A DNA stretch of 64,000 nucleotides. Origin: Bradyrhizobium diazoefficiens (GTDB lineage Bacteria; Pseudomonadota; Alphaproteobacteria; Rhizobiales; Xanthobacteraceae). The DNA is taken from the NCBI RefSeq assembly GCF_016616885.1, contig NZ_CP067102.1:930001-994000 (forward strand), read 5' to 3'. Every line of letters starts with the position of its first letter. Position 1 is the first letter of the stretch. A model generated the notes under the pieces. It saw nothing but the letters and a program-made list of their open reading frames with translations. It was not told the origin of the DNA and made no database searches. This document shows, piece after piece, positions 44,309-53,974 of this stretch. The translations under genes were made by a program, and so were the position numbers.

Positions 44309-44797
44309 ATGTCCAGACGTCTGTCGATGATCGCCGGCATTCTCCTGCTCCTCGTCTGCAGCGCGTCCGCCGAGACGCCGTCGCCGGAGGCGATGGCTAC
44401 AGCGCGCAAGCTGGTTGTCACGCTGAAGATCGCCGATCAATATCGTGCACTGCTGCCGCAGTTGCTGCTCAAGCAGCGGCCGGTGGTGGCGCAGGACAGG
44501 CCGGAGATCGAGCGCGACTATGACGCGATGACGGCGCCCGGCGCCGAGATCTACGCGCCGTTCTTCACGTCGATGGTCGATCAGATCGCCGCCGTCTACG
44601 CCACAAGCTTTACCCTGGACGAGCTGCGCCAGATCGAGGCGTTCTACGCCCAGCCGGCCGGACAGAAGCTCCTGGCGCAGGCGGATGGGCTGGCGCAGGC
44701 GACCGCGCAGATCGCCCAGGACGCCAGCCAGAAGGCAGCCGACCAACTGAAGCAGCGCCTGATCGAGGCGCTGCGCCAGAAGGGGCACAAGCTGTAG
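44309..44797 (+). CDS. Exported DUF2059 protein
   Basis: The 162-residue protein has a signal peptide (MSRRLSMIAGILLLLVCSASA). The DUF2059 helical domain follows with YATSFTLDELRQIEAFYAQPAGQKLL. GAGAGG precedes the ATG at 44309. It is probably co-transcribed with opgC and sits in the periplasm; function is unknown. Confidence 0.85.
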   Translation: MSRRLSMIAGILLLLVCSASAETPSPEAMATARKLVVTLKIADQYRALLPQLLLKQRPVVAQDRPEIERDYDAMTAPGAEIYAPFFTSMVDQIAAVYATSFTLDELRQIEAFYAQPAGQKLLAQADGLAQATAQIAQDASQKAADQLKQRLIEALRQKGHKL

Positions 44798-44806
44798 CGG
44801 CCGTCC

Positions 44807-46303
44807 TTAGTGGATCGCCGCATACATGATCTTCTCCTCCGTCGCCTCCAGCGCCGAAAACTCTTCCACGACCTTGCCTTGGCGTGAAACCAGGATGCGG
44901 TCGGAGAGCGCCATGATCTCGGGCAAATAGGATGAGATGACCACGACCGCCTTGCCTTCGTCGGCAAGCCGGTTGATCAGCTCGTGGATCTCGACGATGG
45001 CGCCGACGTCAACGCCGCGGGTCGGCTCGTCGAAGATGATCAGGTCGGGCTCCTGCACCAGCGATTTTGCGATCACGACCTTCTGTTGATTGCCGCCGGA
45101 CAGCTCGACCACCTTGCCGTGGTCGCCGATGGCGCGAACCTTGAGCTTCTCGATCCAGGTCCTGCCGACTGCGTCAGTTTCCCGCCGCGACAGCATCATG
45201 CGGCCTCGTGGAAACTTCGACAGCAGGCCGAGATAAATGTTGCGCGCGATCGAGGACGTTTCGAAGAAGCCCTCGACCTTGCGGTCCTCCGTGACATAGG
45301 CGATGCCGGCCTTGACCGCCGGTGCCGGCACCCGGTAGCGCACCGGCTGGTCGTGCAGCAGGATCTCGCCGCCATGGAAGAAGTCGCGCTTGAGCACGCC
45401 GGCGACGATCTTGAAGGTTTCAGTGCGGCCCGCGCCGACGAGGCCGAACACGCCGGTGATCTGCCCCGCGAACACCGACAGCGAATTGTTCTTCACCATC
45501 GGCGCCATCTTCAAATTCTGCACCGTGAGCACGCGCGCGCCAGCCGGCCGCACGCTGTTCTTCCGCGCGCCATAGAGTGTGTTGGAGAGATCGCGTCCGA
45601 CCATGGCCTGCACGATCGCGGCACGGTCGAACCTGGCGACATCGTCGGTCACCACATGTTTGCCGTCGCGCAGCACGGTGATGCGGTCGGCGAGCAGCAG
45701 GGCCTCCTCCAGGGCGTGCGAGATGAAGACGATCGAGACGCCGCGCTTCTTGAGGTCGCGGACGAGGTCGAAGAAGTACTTCTTCTCTTCCGGCGTCAGC
45801 GATGCCGTCGGCTCGTCGAAGATGATGACCTTGGCGCGGTGCAGGACCGCGCGCGCGATCTCGACCATCTGCTTCTTGGCCGCGCCAAGGCCGCTGACGG
45901 TGGCGGTCGGCGTGACGTCGAAATTGAGCGATTGCAAAAACTGCTGCGCGGCGATGTAGATGCCGCGCAGGCGGTTATAGAACTTCTCCTGCCCGAGAAA
46001 CAGGTTTTGCGCGACCGTCATGGTCGGCACCAGGCTGTTCTCCTGGAACACCATGGCGATACCGAGATTGCGTGCCTCCAGCGGCGTCTTCGGTGCGACA
46101 TCGGCGCCATCGACCGTCATGGTCCCCGACGTCAGCATCACCACGCCCGCCATCACCTTGGTGAGGGTTGACTTGCCGGCGCCGTTCTCGCCGACCAATG
46201 CGTGGATCTCCCCGCGGCGGAGGTCGAAGTCGACCCCGTCGATGGCGGGCACGCCGGCATAGAGCTTTGTCGCCTTGCGCAGCGAGAGTGCGATGTCGCT
46301 CAT
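44807..46303 (-). CDS. Sugar ABC transporter ATP-binding protein (CUT2, two-domain)
   Basis: This 498-residue protein has two ABC domains. The first has GENGAGKST, the signature-like LGAAKKQMVEIARAVL and VIIFDEPTASL. The second has the degenerate GLVGAGRTETF, LSGGNQQKVVIAKSL and LIIFDEPTRGVD. Its ATG overlaps the stop of the upstream SMP-30-like gene by four bases. It is the last gene of a five-gene operon read from 51625 leftward. Confidence 0.92.
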   Translation of the reverse strand: MSDIALSLRKATKLYAGVPAIDGVDFDLRRGEIHALVGENGAGKSTLTKVMAGVVMLTSGTMTVDGADVAPKTPLEARNLGIAMVFQENSLVPTMTVAQNLFLGQEKFYNRLRGIYIAAQQFLQSLNFDVTPTATVSGLGAAKKQMVEIARAVLHRAKVIIFDEPTASLTPEEKKYFFDLVRDLKKRGVSIVFISHALEEALLLADRITVLRDGKHVVTDDVARFDRAAIVQAMVGRDLSNTLYGARKNSVRPAGARVLTVQNLKMAPMVKNNSLSVFAGQITGVFGLVGAGRTETFKIVAGVLKRDFFHGGEILLHDQPVRYRVPAPAVKAGIAYVTEDRKVEGFFETSSIARNIYLGLLSKFPRGRMMLSRRETDAVGRTWIEKLKVRAIGDHGKVVELSGGNQQKVVIAKSLVQEPDLIIFDEPTRGVDVGAIVEIHELINRLADEGKAVVVISSYLPEIMALSDRILVSRQGKVVEEFSALEATEEKIMYAAIH

Positions 46304-47397
46304 GGGCGAAACTCCTCGGCAAGGCCGGCAAGGGGCAATCGCAGGACACGGCCCGGTCCCTTGGCGATCAGAACAAGATCATCGCCCATCTCGATGGCTG
46401 CGACGACGCCGTGATTGATGCCGTCGACCCGGCTGTGCAGCGAATAGAGCGGCTGGCCGTCCGCATCGAGGCGGATGACGAGGCCGTAGGAGCGCGGCGG
46501 CGCCCACGGCTTGATGACGCCCATGGTCTTGATGTGCGCGCCCTGCATGGGTTCCTTGAACGAGCGCCCGGAGCGCAGGCGCGGCGCGACCCAATAGGCC
46601 GGATCGATCTCGGCCATCATGCGGCGCCGGTAGCCGGGTTCGCGCAACACGAATTCGACCAGCTGGGTCCGCGCGGTGAATGCGGTGAGCCAGTAGCCGC
46701 CGCTGGACGCTTTCGACAGCCGCGACGGATAGACGGGAAGACGGCCGAGCACGACCTTTGGCGATGCGCCGGCCGAGACGAGAACGAGGCGGTGGCGCCA
46801 GCTCTCGCTGACCAGCATGGCGTTGCCATGGGCGCAGGCGCCGAAGGCATAGCAAAGCCCCTGGGCCAATCGTGTCACGCTCTTGCTACCGGGATCGAGC
46901 TTGAACACGCGGCCGGTCCGATTGAGCTCCAGCAAGTCGCGCGCCCACTCGTCGATGCCGCATGTCGTCGAGCCGTCCGTTGCAATCAGCGTATTGTCAT
47001 CCGCGAGCGCCAGCGCATTGAGGGCGTTGAACGCGGCGTCGGTGAACGTCACGCTGGGTTGCTCGGCCGAGGGGCTTGCGTACACACGCACCTCGCGTCC
47101 CCCGAGCGCGACGGCAAGGCCGCCGCCGGGAAGGACACATAGCGCCGATATCGGCCGCTCGAAGCTGCGCACTTCCGATGCCGCGCCGCCGTTCAGACGC
47201 ATCAGCCGCTGGCCGTCAGCGATGAAAACGTTGCTTCCATCGACGGCGAGGTCTTCCGGCGCCTCGCATGTCAGCAGGGTCTCGGTCGATTCCAGCTTCT
47301 GGTTAGGCTTCAATGCGCCGTCGAAGGACGGCACGGTGATGGTGGCGTCGCCGCGCCCGAGAAACCGGTTGGCGAAGTCTCTGACCGCAGCGATCAC
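46300..47397 (-). CDS. SMP-30/strictosidine-synthase-like beta-propeller protein
   Basis: This 365-residue protein shows propeller repeats such as CEAPEDLAVDGSNVFIADGQRLMRL, ALALADDNTLIATDGST, and the strictosidine-synthase-like YPSRLSKASSGGYWLTAF. The GTG at 47397 is chosen: it overlaps the preceding stop (GTGA) and has GGGGGAA seven bases ahead. Proteins of this fold are sugar lactonases or related hydrolases. It is translationally coupled to a permease fusion gene and the ATPase. Confidence 0.8.
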   Translation of the reverse strand: MIAAVRDFANRFLGRGDATITVPSFDGALKPNQKLESTETLLTCEAPEDLAVDGSNVFIADGQRLMRLNGGAASEVRSFERPISALCVLPGGGLAVALGGREVRVYASPSAEQPSVTFTDAAFNALNALALADDNTLIATDGSTTCGIDEWARDLLELNRTGRVFKLDPGSKSVTRLAQGLCYAFGACAHGNAMLVSESWRHRLVLVSAGASPKVVLGRLPVYPSRLSKASSGGYWLTAFTARTQLVEFVLREPGYRRRMMAEIDPAYWVAPRLRSGRSFKEPMQGAHIKTMGVIKPWAPPRSYGLVIRLDADGQPLYSLHSRVDGINHGVVAAIEMGDDLVLIAKGPGRVLRLPLAGLAEEFRP

Positions 47398-49517
47398 GAC
47401 TGCTTCCCCCACCGCTTGTCATACTGGACGAAGTTCGGATCGGCATTGTCGAGCTTGTAGCGGCCGATCCGGTTGTTGAGGATGCCGCCCAGATAGAGAT
47501 AGCCGCGATGCTCGCGCATCGATGTGATCATCGGATGGTTCTCGCCGTGCAGATCCCAGAACGATTCGACGATCTTGCCCTGCTCGTTGAACTTGACCAC
47601 GCAGCCGGTATTGATGTTGGGGAACAGCCATTCGTCGACCGGCACGCGCTTGGCCATGCGGCGGCGGAAGCCCGGCATCTTCCAGGCGAGGTCGAGCGAG
47701 GGGCTGCGCATGCCCACCAGCGCCAGCCAGTAATTGCCGTCGGAGGCGAGGTTGATGTTGTCAGGGTAGCCCGGCAGATTGTCCATCACCACCTCGACCG
47801 CGCCCTTCTTGGGGCCTGCGAACCAGTAGCGCTTGATCGAGCAGCCAAAGGTTTCGGCAAACAGGATCGACTGGCCGTCGCTGGCGACGCAGATGCCGTT
47901 GGGAAATTTGAGGCCGCGCAGCTCGGTGCGTGTCGTGCCGGTCTTGGTGTCGTACGAGATGATGCGGCCGTTGCCGCGGGCTTCCAGGCCATCGATCGGC
48001 CACTCGTCCATCTCGTAGCGCACAGTCGCTTCCGAGAAGAAGATCAGGCCGTCGTCGGTGATGTCGAGGTCATCGGCGAGCCGCAGCCGGCTGTCGTCGT
48101 TGACCGACCGCATGCTGCGGTTGGTCTCGTCGGTCGCCTTCTCCACCGTGCCGTCCGGCTTGATGCGATAGAGGCCCATACCGCCGATGCAGACGTAGAG
48201 ATTGTCCTCGCGATCGAAGGCCATGCCGAGCGGCTGGCCGCCGATATGGGCGAATACTTCCATTTTCTGGTAGTCGGGCGCGAGGAAGCGCATGATGTCG
48301 CCGTGGCGTGAGCCGGCATAGAGGTTGTCGTGGCGATCGAGGATGACGTCTTCCGGCGCCTCGATGCGGCCAAGGCCGATCGCCTCGACGTTACGCAGCT
48401 TGTCATTCTGCTCGAATGGTCCGCCTTGCCCGATTTCAGTCGGTGGCGGCGGTGGCAGCTCATGATAGGTCGGCGCGACATAGACCTTGCTGATGATGCG
48501 GGTCCGGTTCTTCTGCCAGCGGATGTCGACCATTGCCGCGACGAGCAGGATGCCGGCGAGCGCCATGCGGTTGACGCCGCCGCGCGCGTTCATGGTTGTG
48601 AGACCGTTGGTGATCAGGAGCACGATCAGCACCCCGACCGCAGATTTTGCGACCGAGCCCTTGCCGCCGCCGAGCGTGATGCCGCCGAGCACGGTCGCGG
48701 TCAGCACGATCACCTCAAGGCCGACGCCGATGTCACCACCGACGGTGCCGAGCCGGGAGGCGAAGAACAGCGCGCCGATGCTGGTCAGCACGCCACTCGC
48801 GACGTAACAGAGCGCGATCGTGCGGCGAACGGGGATGCCCGAATTGTACGCCGAGCGGCGCGAGCCGCCGATCGCGGTGATGTGCCAGCCCGGCCGCAGC
48901 CGGGTCAGGAAGATATGGCCGAAGATGGCGATGACGATATAGACCAGCGCCACCGTCGGGATGCCGAAGACGGAACCGGCGCCGATGAAATCCCAGGACG
49001 GGATGTCGGGGAAGGCTGAGGCGATGGCGTTGGAGTAGCGCTGGATCAGGAGATCGTAGGCCGAGCGGTAGATGATCAGCGTGATCAGCGTGGTGATGAA
49101 GGCGCGCAGCCGCAGATATCCGACCAGGACGCCGTTGACGGCGCCGAGCAGCGCGCCACAGAGCAGCGTGGCGACCGCGACGGCCGGAACCGGCCAGCCC
49201 GCGACGTCAAGCAGATAGAGCGCGCAGAAATCCGTCAGCGCGAAGATCGAACCGACGGACAGATCGATGCCGCCGACGATGACGACCAGCGCAAGCCCGA
49301 GCGCGATGAAGCCGATCTCCCCGGCCTGGCGCGCGGTGTCGGCGAGGCTCGCCGGTGACAGGAAGTTGTCGATGGATCGGCTGAACGCGAAGCCGACGAT
49401 CAGGAGAAGGATGACCGGGATGGCTGTCTCGGTCCATCGCTTGGACAGGATTTCACCGAGGAGATGATCAGGCCAGTAGCGGTAACGCAGGCTTGTGATG
49501 GTGTCGCGCATCGGCAT
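47394..49517 (-). CDS. CUT2 ABC permease fused to an SMP-30-like beta-propeller
   Basis: This 707-residue protein has two parts. Residues ~20-335 form an RbsC-type permease (IVGGIDLSVGSIFALTD and LGGGKGSVAKSAVGVL). After a proline-rich linker (HELPPPPPTEIG), residues ~365-707 form an SMP-30/strictosidine-synthase-like propeller (EAPEDVILDRHDNLYAGSRHG, DDLDITDDGLIFFSEAT, NGICVASDGQSILFAETFGC). The reading frame is continuous with no frameshift signs. The propeller is probably cytoplasmic and could process the substrate as it enters. The fusion is uncommon. Confidence 0.88.
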   Translation of the reverse strand: MPMRDTITSLRYRYWPDHLLGEILSKRWTETAIPVILLLIVGFAFSRSIDNFLSPASLADTARQAGEIGFIALGLALVVIVGGIDLSVGSIFALTDFCALYLLDVAGWPVPAVAVATLLCGALLGAVNGVLVGYLRLRAFITTLITLIIYRSAYDLLIQRYSNAIASAFPDIPSWDFIGAGSVFGIPTVALVYIVIAIFGHIFLTRLRPGWHITAIGGSRRSAYNSGIPVRRTIALCYVASGVLTSIGALFFASRLGTVGGDIGVGLEVIVLTATVLGGITLGGGKGSVAKSAVGVLIVLLITNGLTTMNARGGVNRMALAGILLVAAMVDIRWQKNRTRIISKVYVAPTYHELPPPPPTEIGQGGPFEQNDKLRNVEAIGLGRIEAPEDVILDRHDNLYAGSRHGDIMRFLAPDYQKMEVFAHIGGQPLGMAFDREDNLYVCIGGMGLYRIKPDGTVEKATDETNRSMRSVNDDSRLRLADDLDITDDGLIFFSEATVRYEMDEWPIDGLEARGNGRIISYDTKTGTTRTELRGLKFPNGICVASDGQSILFAETFGCSIKRYWFAGPKKGAVEVVMDNLPGYPDNINLASDGNYWLALVGMRSPSLDLAWKMPGFRRRMAKRVPVDEWLFPNINTGCVVKFNEQGKIVESFWDLHGENHPMITSMREHRGYLYLGGILNNRIGRYKLDNADPNFVQYDKRWGKQS

Positions 49518-49596
49518 TCCAGCTAGGCGTGAAAGCTATCGGGAGCGGGATCCCCGGGGCCTTGATGTTCCGGGGATCTCGGGCGTCAGCGCCGGA

Positions 49597-50613
49597 TCAT
49601 TTCTTGAGGTCGCTGAGATTCCAGCAGGCCGTCTGGCTGTCGGCGTTCTCCTTGGTGATCGGAATCAGCGTGGTGTATTCCGAACCCTTGATCGAGCCGG
49701 GCTTCGCGCCCGACGACAGCAGCCATTTGATGGTGCCGGCCATCTGCGCCGCCTGGGTCGGCACGTCGTAGCTCATGTTTAGGTCGAACGCGCCCGACTT
49801 CACCAGCTCGCAGGCGCCCTTGTGCTCGCCGCCGCCCGAGGTGGCGAGAAACACCTTGCCGGTGAGGCCTGCTTCCTTGACTGCGGCTGCGGTGCCGATG
49901 TCCATGCCATCCCAGAAGCCGACGATGCCGCAGAGATCGGGATTCTGCTTCAGCACCGTTTGCGTGATCGCTTTGGCCTTGGCGGCGTCCCAATCGGCGG
50001 CCTGGCTCGACGCCACCTTGATCTCGGGATGCTTGGCGAGAACGTTCTCGACGCCCTTCAGCGTGTAGGCGCTCGCCGCGGCCGAGAGTGCGCCTTGCAC
50101 GATAGCGATCTTGTTTGACTTGCCCTCGCAGGCCTTGACCACGGCCTCAGTTTGACGTTCGCCGATCTCGACCCAGTTGGCGCCGACGAAGGCGGAGCTG
50201 CGATAGGCCGAGCCCATGTTGATCTGGATGACGTAGATGCCTTCATTCTCGGCCCGCTGCAGCAATTTGGCGTAGGTCTGCACGTCGGGATTGTGGACCA
50301 CCATCACCGCAGGCTTCTCCGAGATCAGCGAGGTGACGGCCTGGGCGCCGGCATTGGTGTTCCAGTTGGCATCGCGGATCACGAACTTGACGCCGAACGG
50401 CTCGAGCTCCTTCTTGAGCCCGGCATACCAGCCCTCGGTGAGGTCGAAGTTCATGGCCACCGGCACATAGGCCACGGTCTTGCCGGCGAGCGCTTCCTTG
50501 AACGGCTTCTGGAACGGCTCGTCGAGGCCCTGCTGAGCGAGAGCCGGTCCGGTCAGTGCCGCGAGAGCCAGTGCGGCAACGATTGCCTTTGTCTGATTGC
50601 CAAGATGTTTCAT
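49597..50613 (-). CDS. Sugar ABC transporter substrate-binding protein (CUT2-type)
   Basis: This 338-residue protein has a Sec signal peptide (KAIVAALALAALTGPALAQ). It has a type-1 binding fold: VAYVPVAMNFDLTEGWYAGL, VTSLISEKPAVMVVHNPDVQ, and GIVGFWDGMDIGTAAAVKEAG. AAGGAGGAAGCA precedes the ATG. It lies between the two permease genes in the operon and presents the sugar to them. Confidence 0.9.
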   Translation of the reverse strand: MKHLGNQTKAIVAALALAALTGPALAQQGLDEPFQKPFKEALAGKTVAYVPVAMNFDLTEGWYAGLKKELEPFGVKFVIRDANWNTNAGAQAVTSLISEKPAVMVVHNPDVQTYAKLLQRAENEGIYVIQINMGSAYRSSAFVGANWVEIGERQTEAVVKACEGKSNKIAIVQGALSAAASAYTLKGVENVLAKHPEIKVASSQAADWDAAKAKAITQTVLKQNPDLCGIVGFWDGMDIGTAAAVKEAGLTGKVFLATSGGGEHKGACELVKSGAFDLNMSYDVPTQAAQMAGTIKWLLSSGAKPGSIKGSEYTTLIPITKENADSQTACWNLSDLKK

Positions 50614-50653
50614 TGCTTCCTCCTTGGTTATGGTTGTCGTTCTTGTCGGTCGT

Positions 50654-51625
50654 TCAGATGTCGCCTTGCTGCGCCGTTTCTTCGTTGCGCGGATTCAGGA
50701 AGGAGTCCGTGATGACGGCGAGGAGCAGCACCACGCCTTTGATGAGATTTTGCCCGGCGTAGGAGATGTCCATGATGGTCATGCCGTTGAGCATGGTGCC
50801 GATCAGCAGCGTGCCGATGATGACGTTGAGCACGCCGCCGCGACCGCCCGATAGCCCGATGCCGCCCAGCACGACGACCAGGATCACGTCGTAGATCAGC
50901 GTCGAGTTGAAGATGCGGGTCGGCATCGAATTGACGGAAGCCGCCAGCACGAGGCCGGCAAAGCAGCCGATCAGGGCGGTGATCACATATTGCAGGACAA
51001 TGATCGGGCGGGAGGGAATGCCGGTAACGCGCGCGGCGTAAGGATTGTCGCCGATCGCATAGATATAAGCGCCCCATCGGGTCTGGCGCAGCAGGAATGC
51101 GACCACGATGCAGGCGATCGCGAACATCCAGATCGAGGTGGGAATGCCGAGAACGGTGCCCTGTCCGAGACGTTCGAAGCCGTTCATGCCGGGGCTCCAT
51201 TGCACGACGTCGAGCTGGAACAGCGTAGCTTGTCCTAGCCCAGCGAGCAGCAGGCCCGTTGCGAGTGTCGCAAACAACGAGGGCACCTCGGCATAGGCGA
51301 TCAGCCAGCCATTGACGAGACCGAAGGTGATCGTGAGCAGCACGGCGATCATCAGCGAGAACGGCAGCGAATGGCCGTTCTGCACCATCTGAAGCACGAG
51401 CCCAGGTGGCACCGCCAGGGCCGCGATCAGCGAGATGTCGATACCGCGACCGATCACGACGATCGCCATGGCGAGGCCGAGGATGCCGAGCACTGCCACG
51501 TTCTGGAGCAGCGTCAGCATGTTCTCTGCCGTGAGGAAGCCGTTCAGGAAGATCGAGAACACGAGGAACAGCAGCGCGAAGACGACGAAAACGATCTCCT
51601 GCTGGCTCAATCGGAAACGCTTCAT
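50654..51625 (-). CDS. Sugar ABC transporter permease (RbsC-like)
   Basis: This 323-residue permease has about nine membrane segments. The CUT2 loop IGRGIDISLIAALAVPPG is followed by LGGIGLSGGRGGVLNVIIGTLL. The first gene of the operon, its start at 51625 is preceded by AAGGATCAG. With the fused permease it would form a heterodimeric channel; CUT2 systems often use homodimers, so two distinct permeases are notable. Confidence 0.9.
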   Translation of the reverse strand: MKRFRLSQQEIVFVVFALLFLVFSIFLNGFLTAENMLTLLQNVAVLGILGLAMAIVVIGRGIDISLIAALAVPPGLVLQMVQNGHSLPFSLMIAVLLTITFGLVNGWLIAYAEVPSLFATLATGLLLAGLGQATLFQLDVVQWSPGMNGFERLGQGTVLGIPTSIWMFAIACIVVAFLLRQTRWGAYIYAIGDNPYAARVTGIPSRPIIVLQYVITALIGCFAGLVLAASVNSMPTRIFNSTLIYDVILVVVLGGIGLSGGRGGVLNVIIGTLLIGTMLNGMTIMDISYAGQNLIKGVVLLLAVITDSFLNPRNEETAQQGDI

Positions 51626-52355
51626 CGCCTGATCCTTGCTGCGGGCTATGGGTGCGCCATCGGCTTTGGCCTCGGCCTGATCAGCGACGCCATGAGCCCG
51701 ACCTGGTCGATCGAGAAGGCGCCGCTGGCGACACCCTGTCTGACAGCTGCACGCGGATGGAGGCGCGATAACGTTCCAGAATGCGCCTGCACAGCGCTTC
51801 CGTCGAGAACGCATTCGTCCAAGGTCGCTGGCGAGCGAGATTCACGCTGCCTCCCCATACTTCATCCCGGACGTTTTGGCGTTGTTGTTGATCCAGGCGT
51901 GGACTTTGCGCCCTTGTCGTCATTCCTAGCGCAGAGGCTGGTCGCCAGAAAGGGGGCGGATCCAGAATTTTCTGACGGAGTGCTCGCTCATTTTTCCGCG
52001 TGATGCAATGTGGTGGACCCTCGGGCTTCTTCACCTCACGCCGATCTTGAGGGGGGTCTGCTGGGCGGAAGGGCGGAAGAGGTACTAGCGAAGAATGCGA
52101 GAAATAGTCCGGCCGCAACAGCGGCACGCGTATTCTGATACATCAACGTCTCCCCCGTTTATGATTATGATTGGAGCGCAGCCTAGATTTGCTCCGACCA
52201 GGCGTCAAATCTTGCGTGATGGCGCCACTGCATCGGCCGATTTGACGCGGACGGGTGCCCCCGTTACGTTTTCGTCAAATAAAGCGCGCGTACATGCCAG
52301 GCCCGACGAGCGTCCGGGCAAGCATCTGCGGATTGAAAATTCCAAGGGAACGGAA
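51626..52355. other. Long gap between divergent transcription units
   Basis: No supported gene. It must hold the promoters of the leftward sugar operon and of the rightward acyl-CoA synthetase gene. Decayed-looking short frames occur on the minus strand between 51650 and 52130. A pair GTCAAAT / ATTTGAC lies near 52204-52245 and might be regulatory. Confidence 0.4.
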
Positions 52356-53951
52356 ATGTCGAGCGACACCGCGGCCACCATCTCGAAAGCGCGCGAGCAT
52401 TCCATCGGCGATCTCCTGCGCCGCTCGGCGGGCCGCGAGCCGGCCAAGCTCGCGGTGAGCTGCGGCAGTGCGAGCTGGACCTTTGCCGAGATGGATAAGA
52501 TCTGCAACCGGCTTGGCCGCGGCCTGCTCGGCCTTGGCGTGAAGAAGGGCGACCGTCTCGCCGTGCTCTCGCGCAATTCCCATGCCTTCGCCGCCCTGCG
52601 CTTTGCCGTGGCGCGGATCGGCGCCGTGCTGGTGCCGATCAACTTCATGCTCAATCCGGATGAGATCAATTTCATCCTGAAGAGCTCCGGCGCAAAGCTG
52701 CTCGCGACCGGTCCCGACTTCGTCGAGCCGGCGCGCGCCGCGAGTGCGAAGGATTGCGCGGTCGAGAAGATGATCTGGCTGCCGGGCGAGGATCCCGCCG
52801 CGGCGCCTGCTGGCCTCGCCACCTTCGACGATCTGCTTCATTCCGACGGCTCGTATCTCGAAGCGTCGGTCGACAGCCGCGATCTCGCGCAGATCGTCTA
52901 TACCAGCGGCACGGAATCCCTGCCCAAGGGCGCGATGCTGACCCATGAGGCCGTGATGTGGCAGTATGTCAGCTGCATCATCGACGGCGGCATGACCGTG
53001 GACGACAAATTCCTGCACGCGCTGCCGCTCTATCATTGCGCCCAGCTCGACGTGTTTCTCGGGCCGCAAATCTATCTTGGTGCCTCCGGCGTGATCACGG
53101 GGAAGCCGACCGCCGATAATATTCTGGCGCTGATCCAGGCGCACAAGATCACCTCGTTCTTCGCGCCGCCGACGATCTGGATAGCGATGCTGCGCTCGCC
53201 GAATTTCGACAAGACCGATCTGTCGACGTTGCAGAAGGGCTATTACGGCGCCTCGATCATGCCGGTGGAAGTGCTGCTCGAGCTGCAGGGCCGCCTGCCG
53301 GCCGCAAAATTCTGGAATTTCTACGGCCAGACCGAGATCGCGCCGCTTGCGACCGTGCTGCGGCCCGAGGACCAGGTGCGCAAGGCCGGCTCGGCCGGCA
53401 AGCCCGTGCTCAATGTCGAGACGCGGGTCGTCAACGTGTCGATGGAGGACGTGAAGGTTGGCGAGGTCGGTGAGATCGTGCACCGCTCGCCGCATCTGCT
53501 GTCCGGCTATTATAACGATCCCGTGAAGACCGCGGCCGCGTTCTCCGGCGGCTGGTTTCACTCGGGCGATCTCGCCACCGTCGATGAAGAAGGCCACGTT
53601 ACCGTGGTTGATCGCGTCAAGGACATGATCAAGACCGGCGGCGAGAATGTCGCGAGCCGCGAGGTCGAGGAGATGATCTATCGCATCCCTGAGGTCTCCG
53701 AGGTCGCTGTCGTGGGCCTGCCCGATCCGCGCTGGATCGAGGCTGTGACTGCGATCGTCGTGGTCAAGACCGGCGAGAAGCTGGATGAAGATGCCGTCAT
53801 CCAGCATTGCGCCGGCCAGATGGCGCATTTCAAGGTGCCCAAGCGCGTGATCTTCGTCGACAGCCTGCCGAAGAATCCCAGCGGCAAGCTGCTCAAGCGC
53901 GAGCTGCGCCAGCGCTTCGTCGGCGGCGGGACGCTCGGCAAGGTGATTTAG
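52356..53951 (+). CDS. Acyl-CoA synthetase (AMP-dependent, fatty-acid type)
   Basis: This 531-residue adenylate-forming enzyme has the AMP-binding P-loop IVYTSGTESLPKGAMLTH, YGQTEIAPL (A5 motif), GWFHSGDLATVDEEGHVTVVDR (A7-A8) and the C-terminal catalytic Lys region NPSGKLLKREL (A10). It activates a carboxylic acid to its CoA thioester. AAGGGA precedes ATG 52356, and the gene stands alone. The loop has ESLPKG where most members read GxPKG, a minor variation. Confidence 0.9.
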   Translation: MSSDTAATISKAREHSIGDLLRRSAGREPAKLAVSCGSASWTFAEMDKICNRLGRGLLGLGVKKGDRLAVLSRNSHAFAALRFAVARIGAVLVPINFMLNPDEINFILKSSGAKLLATGPDFVEPARAASAKDCAVEKMIWLPGEDPAAAPAGLATFDDLLHSDGSYLEASVDSRDLAQIVYTSGTESLPKGAMLTHEAVMWQYVSCIIDGGMTVDDKFLHALPLYHCAQLDVFLGPQIYLGASGVITGKPTADNILALIQAHKITSFFAPPTIWIAMLRSPNFDKTDLSTLQKGYYGASIMPVEVLLELQGRLPAAKFWNFYGQTEIAPLATVLRPEDQVRKAGSAGKPVLNVETRVVNVSMEDVKVGEVGEIVHRSPHLLSGYYNDPVKTAAAFSGGWFHSGDLATVDEEGHVTVVDRVKDMIKTGGENVASREVEEMIYRIPEVSEVAVVGLPDPRWIEAVTAIVVVKTGEKLDEDAVIQHCAGQMAHFKVPKRVIFVDSLPKNPSGKLLKRELRQRFVGGGTLGKVI

Positions 53952-53974
53952 TAAGAATGGAGAGGGAACGCGGC

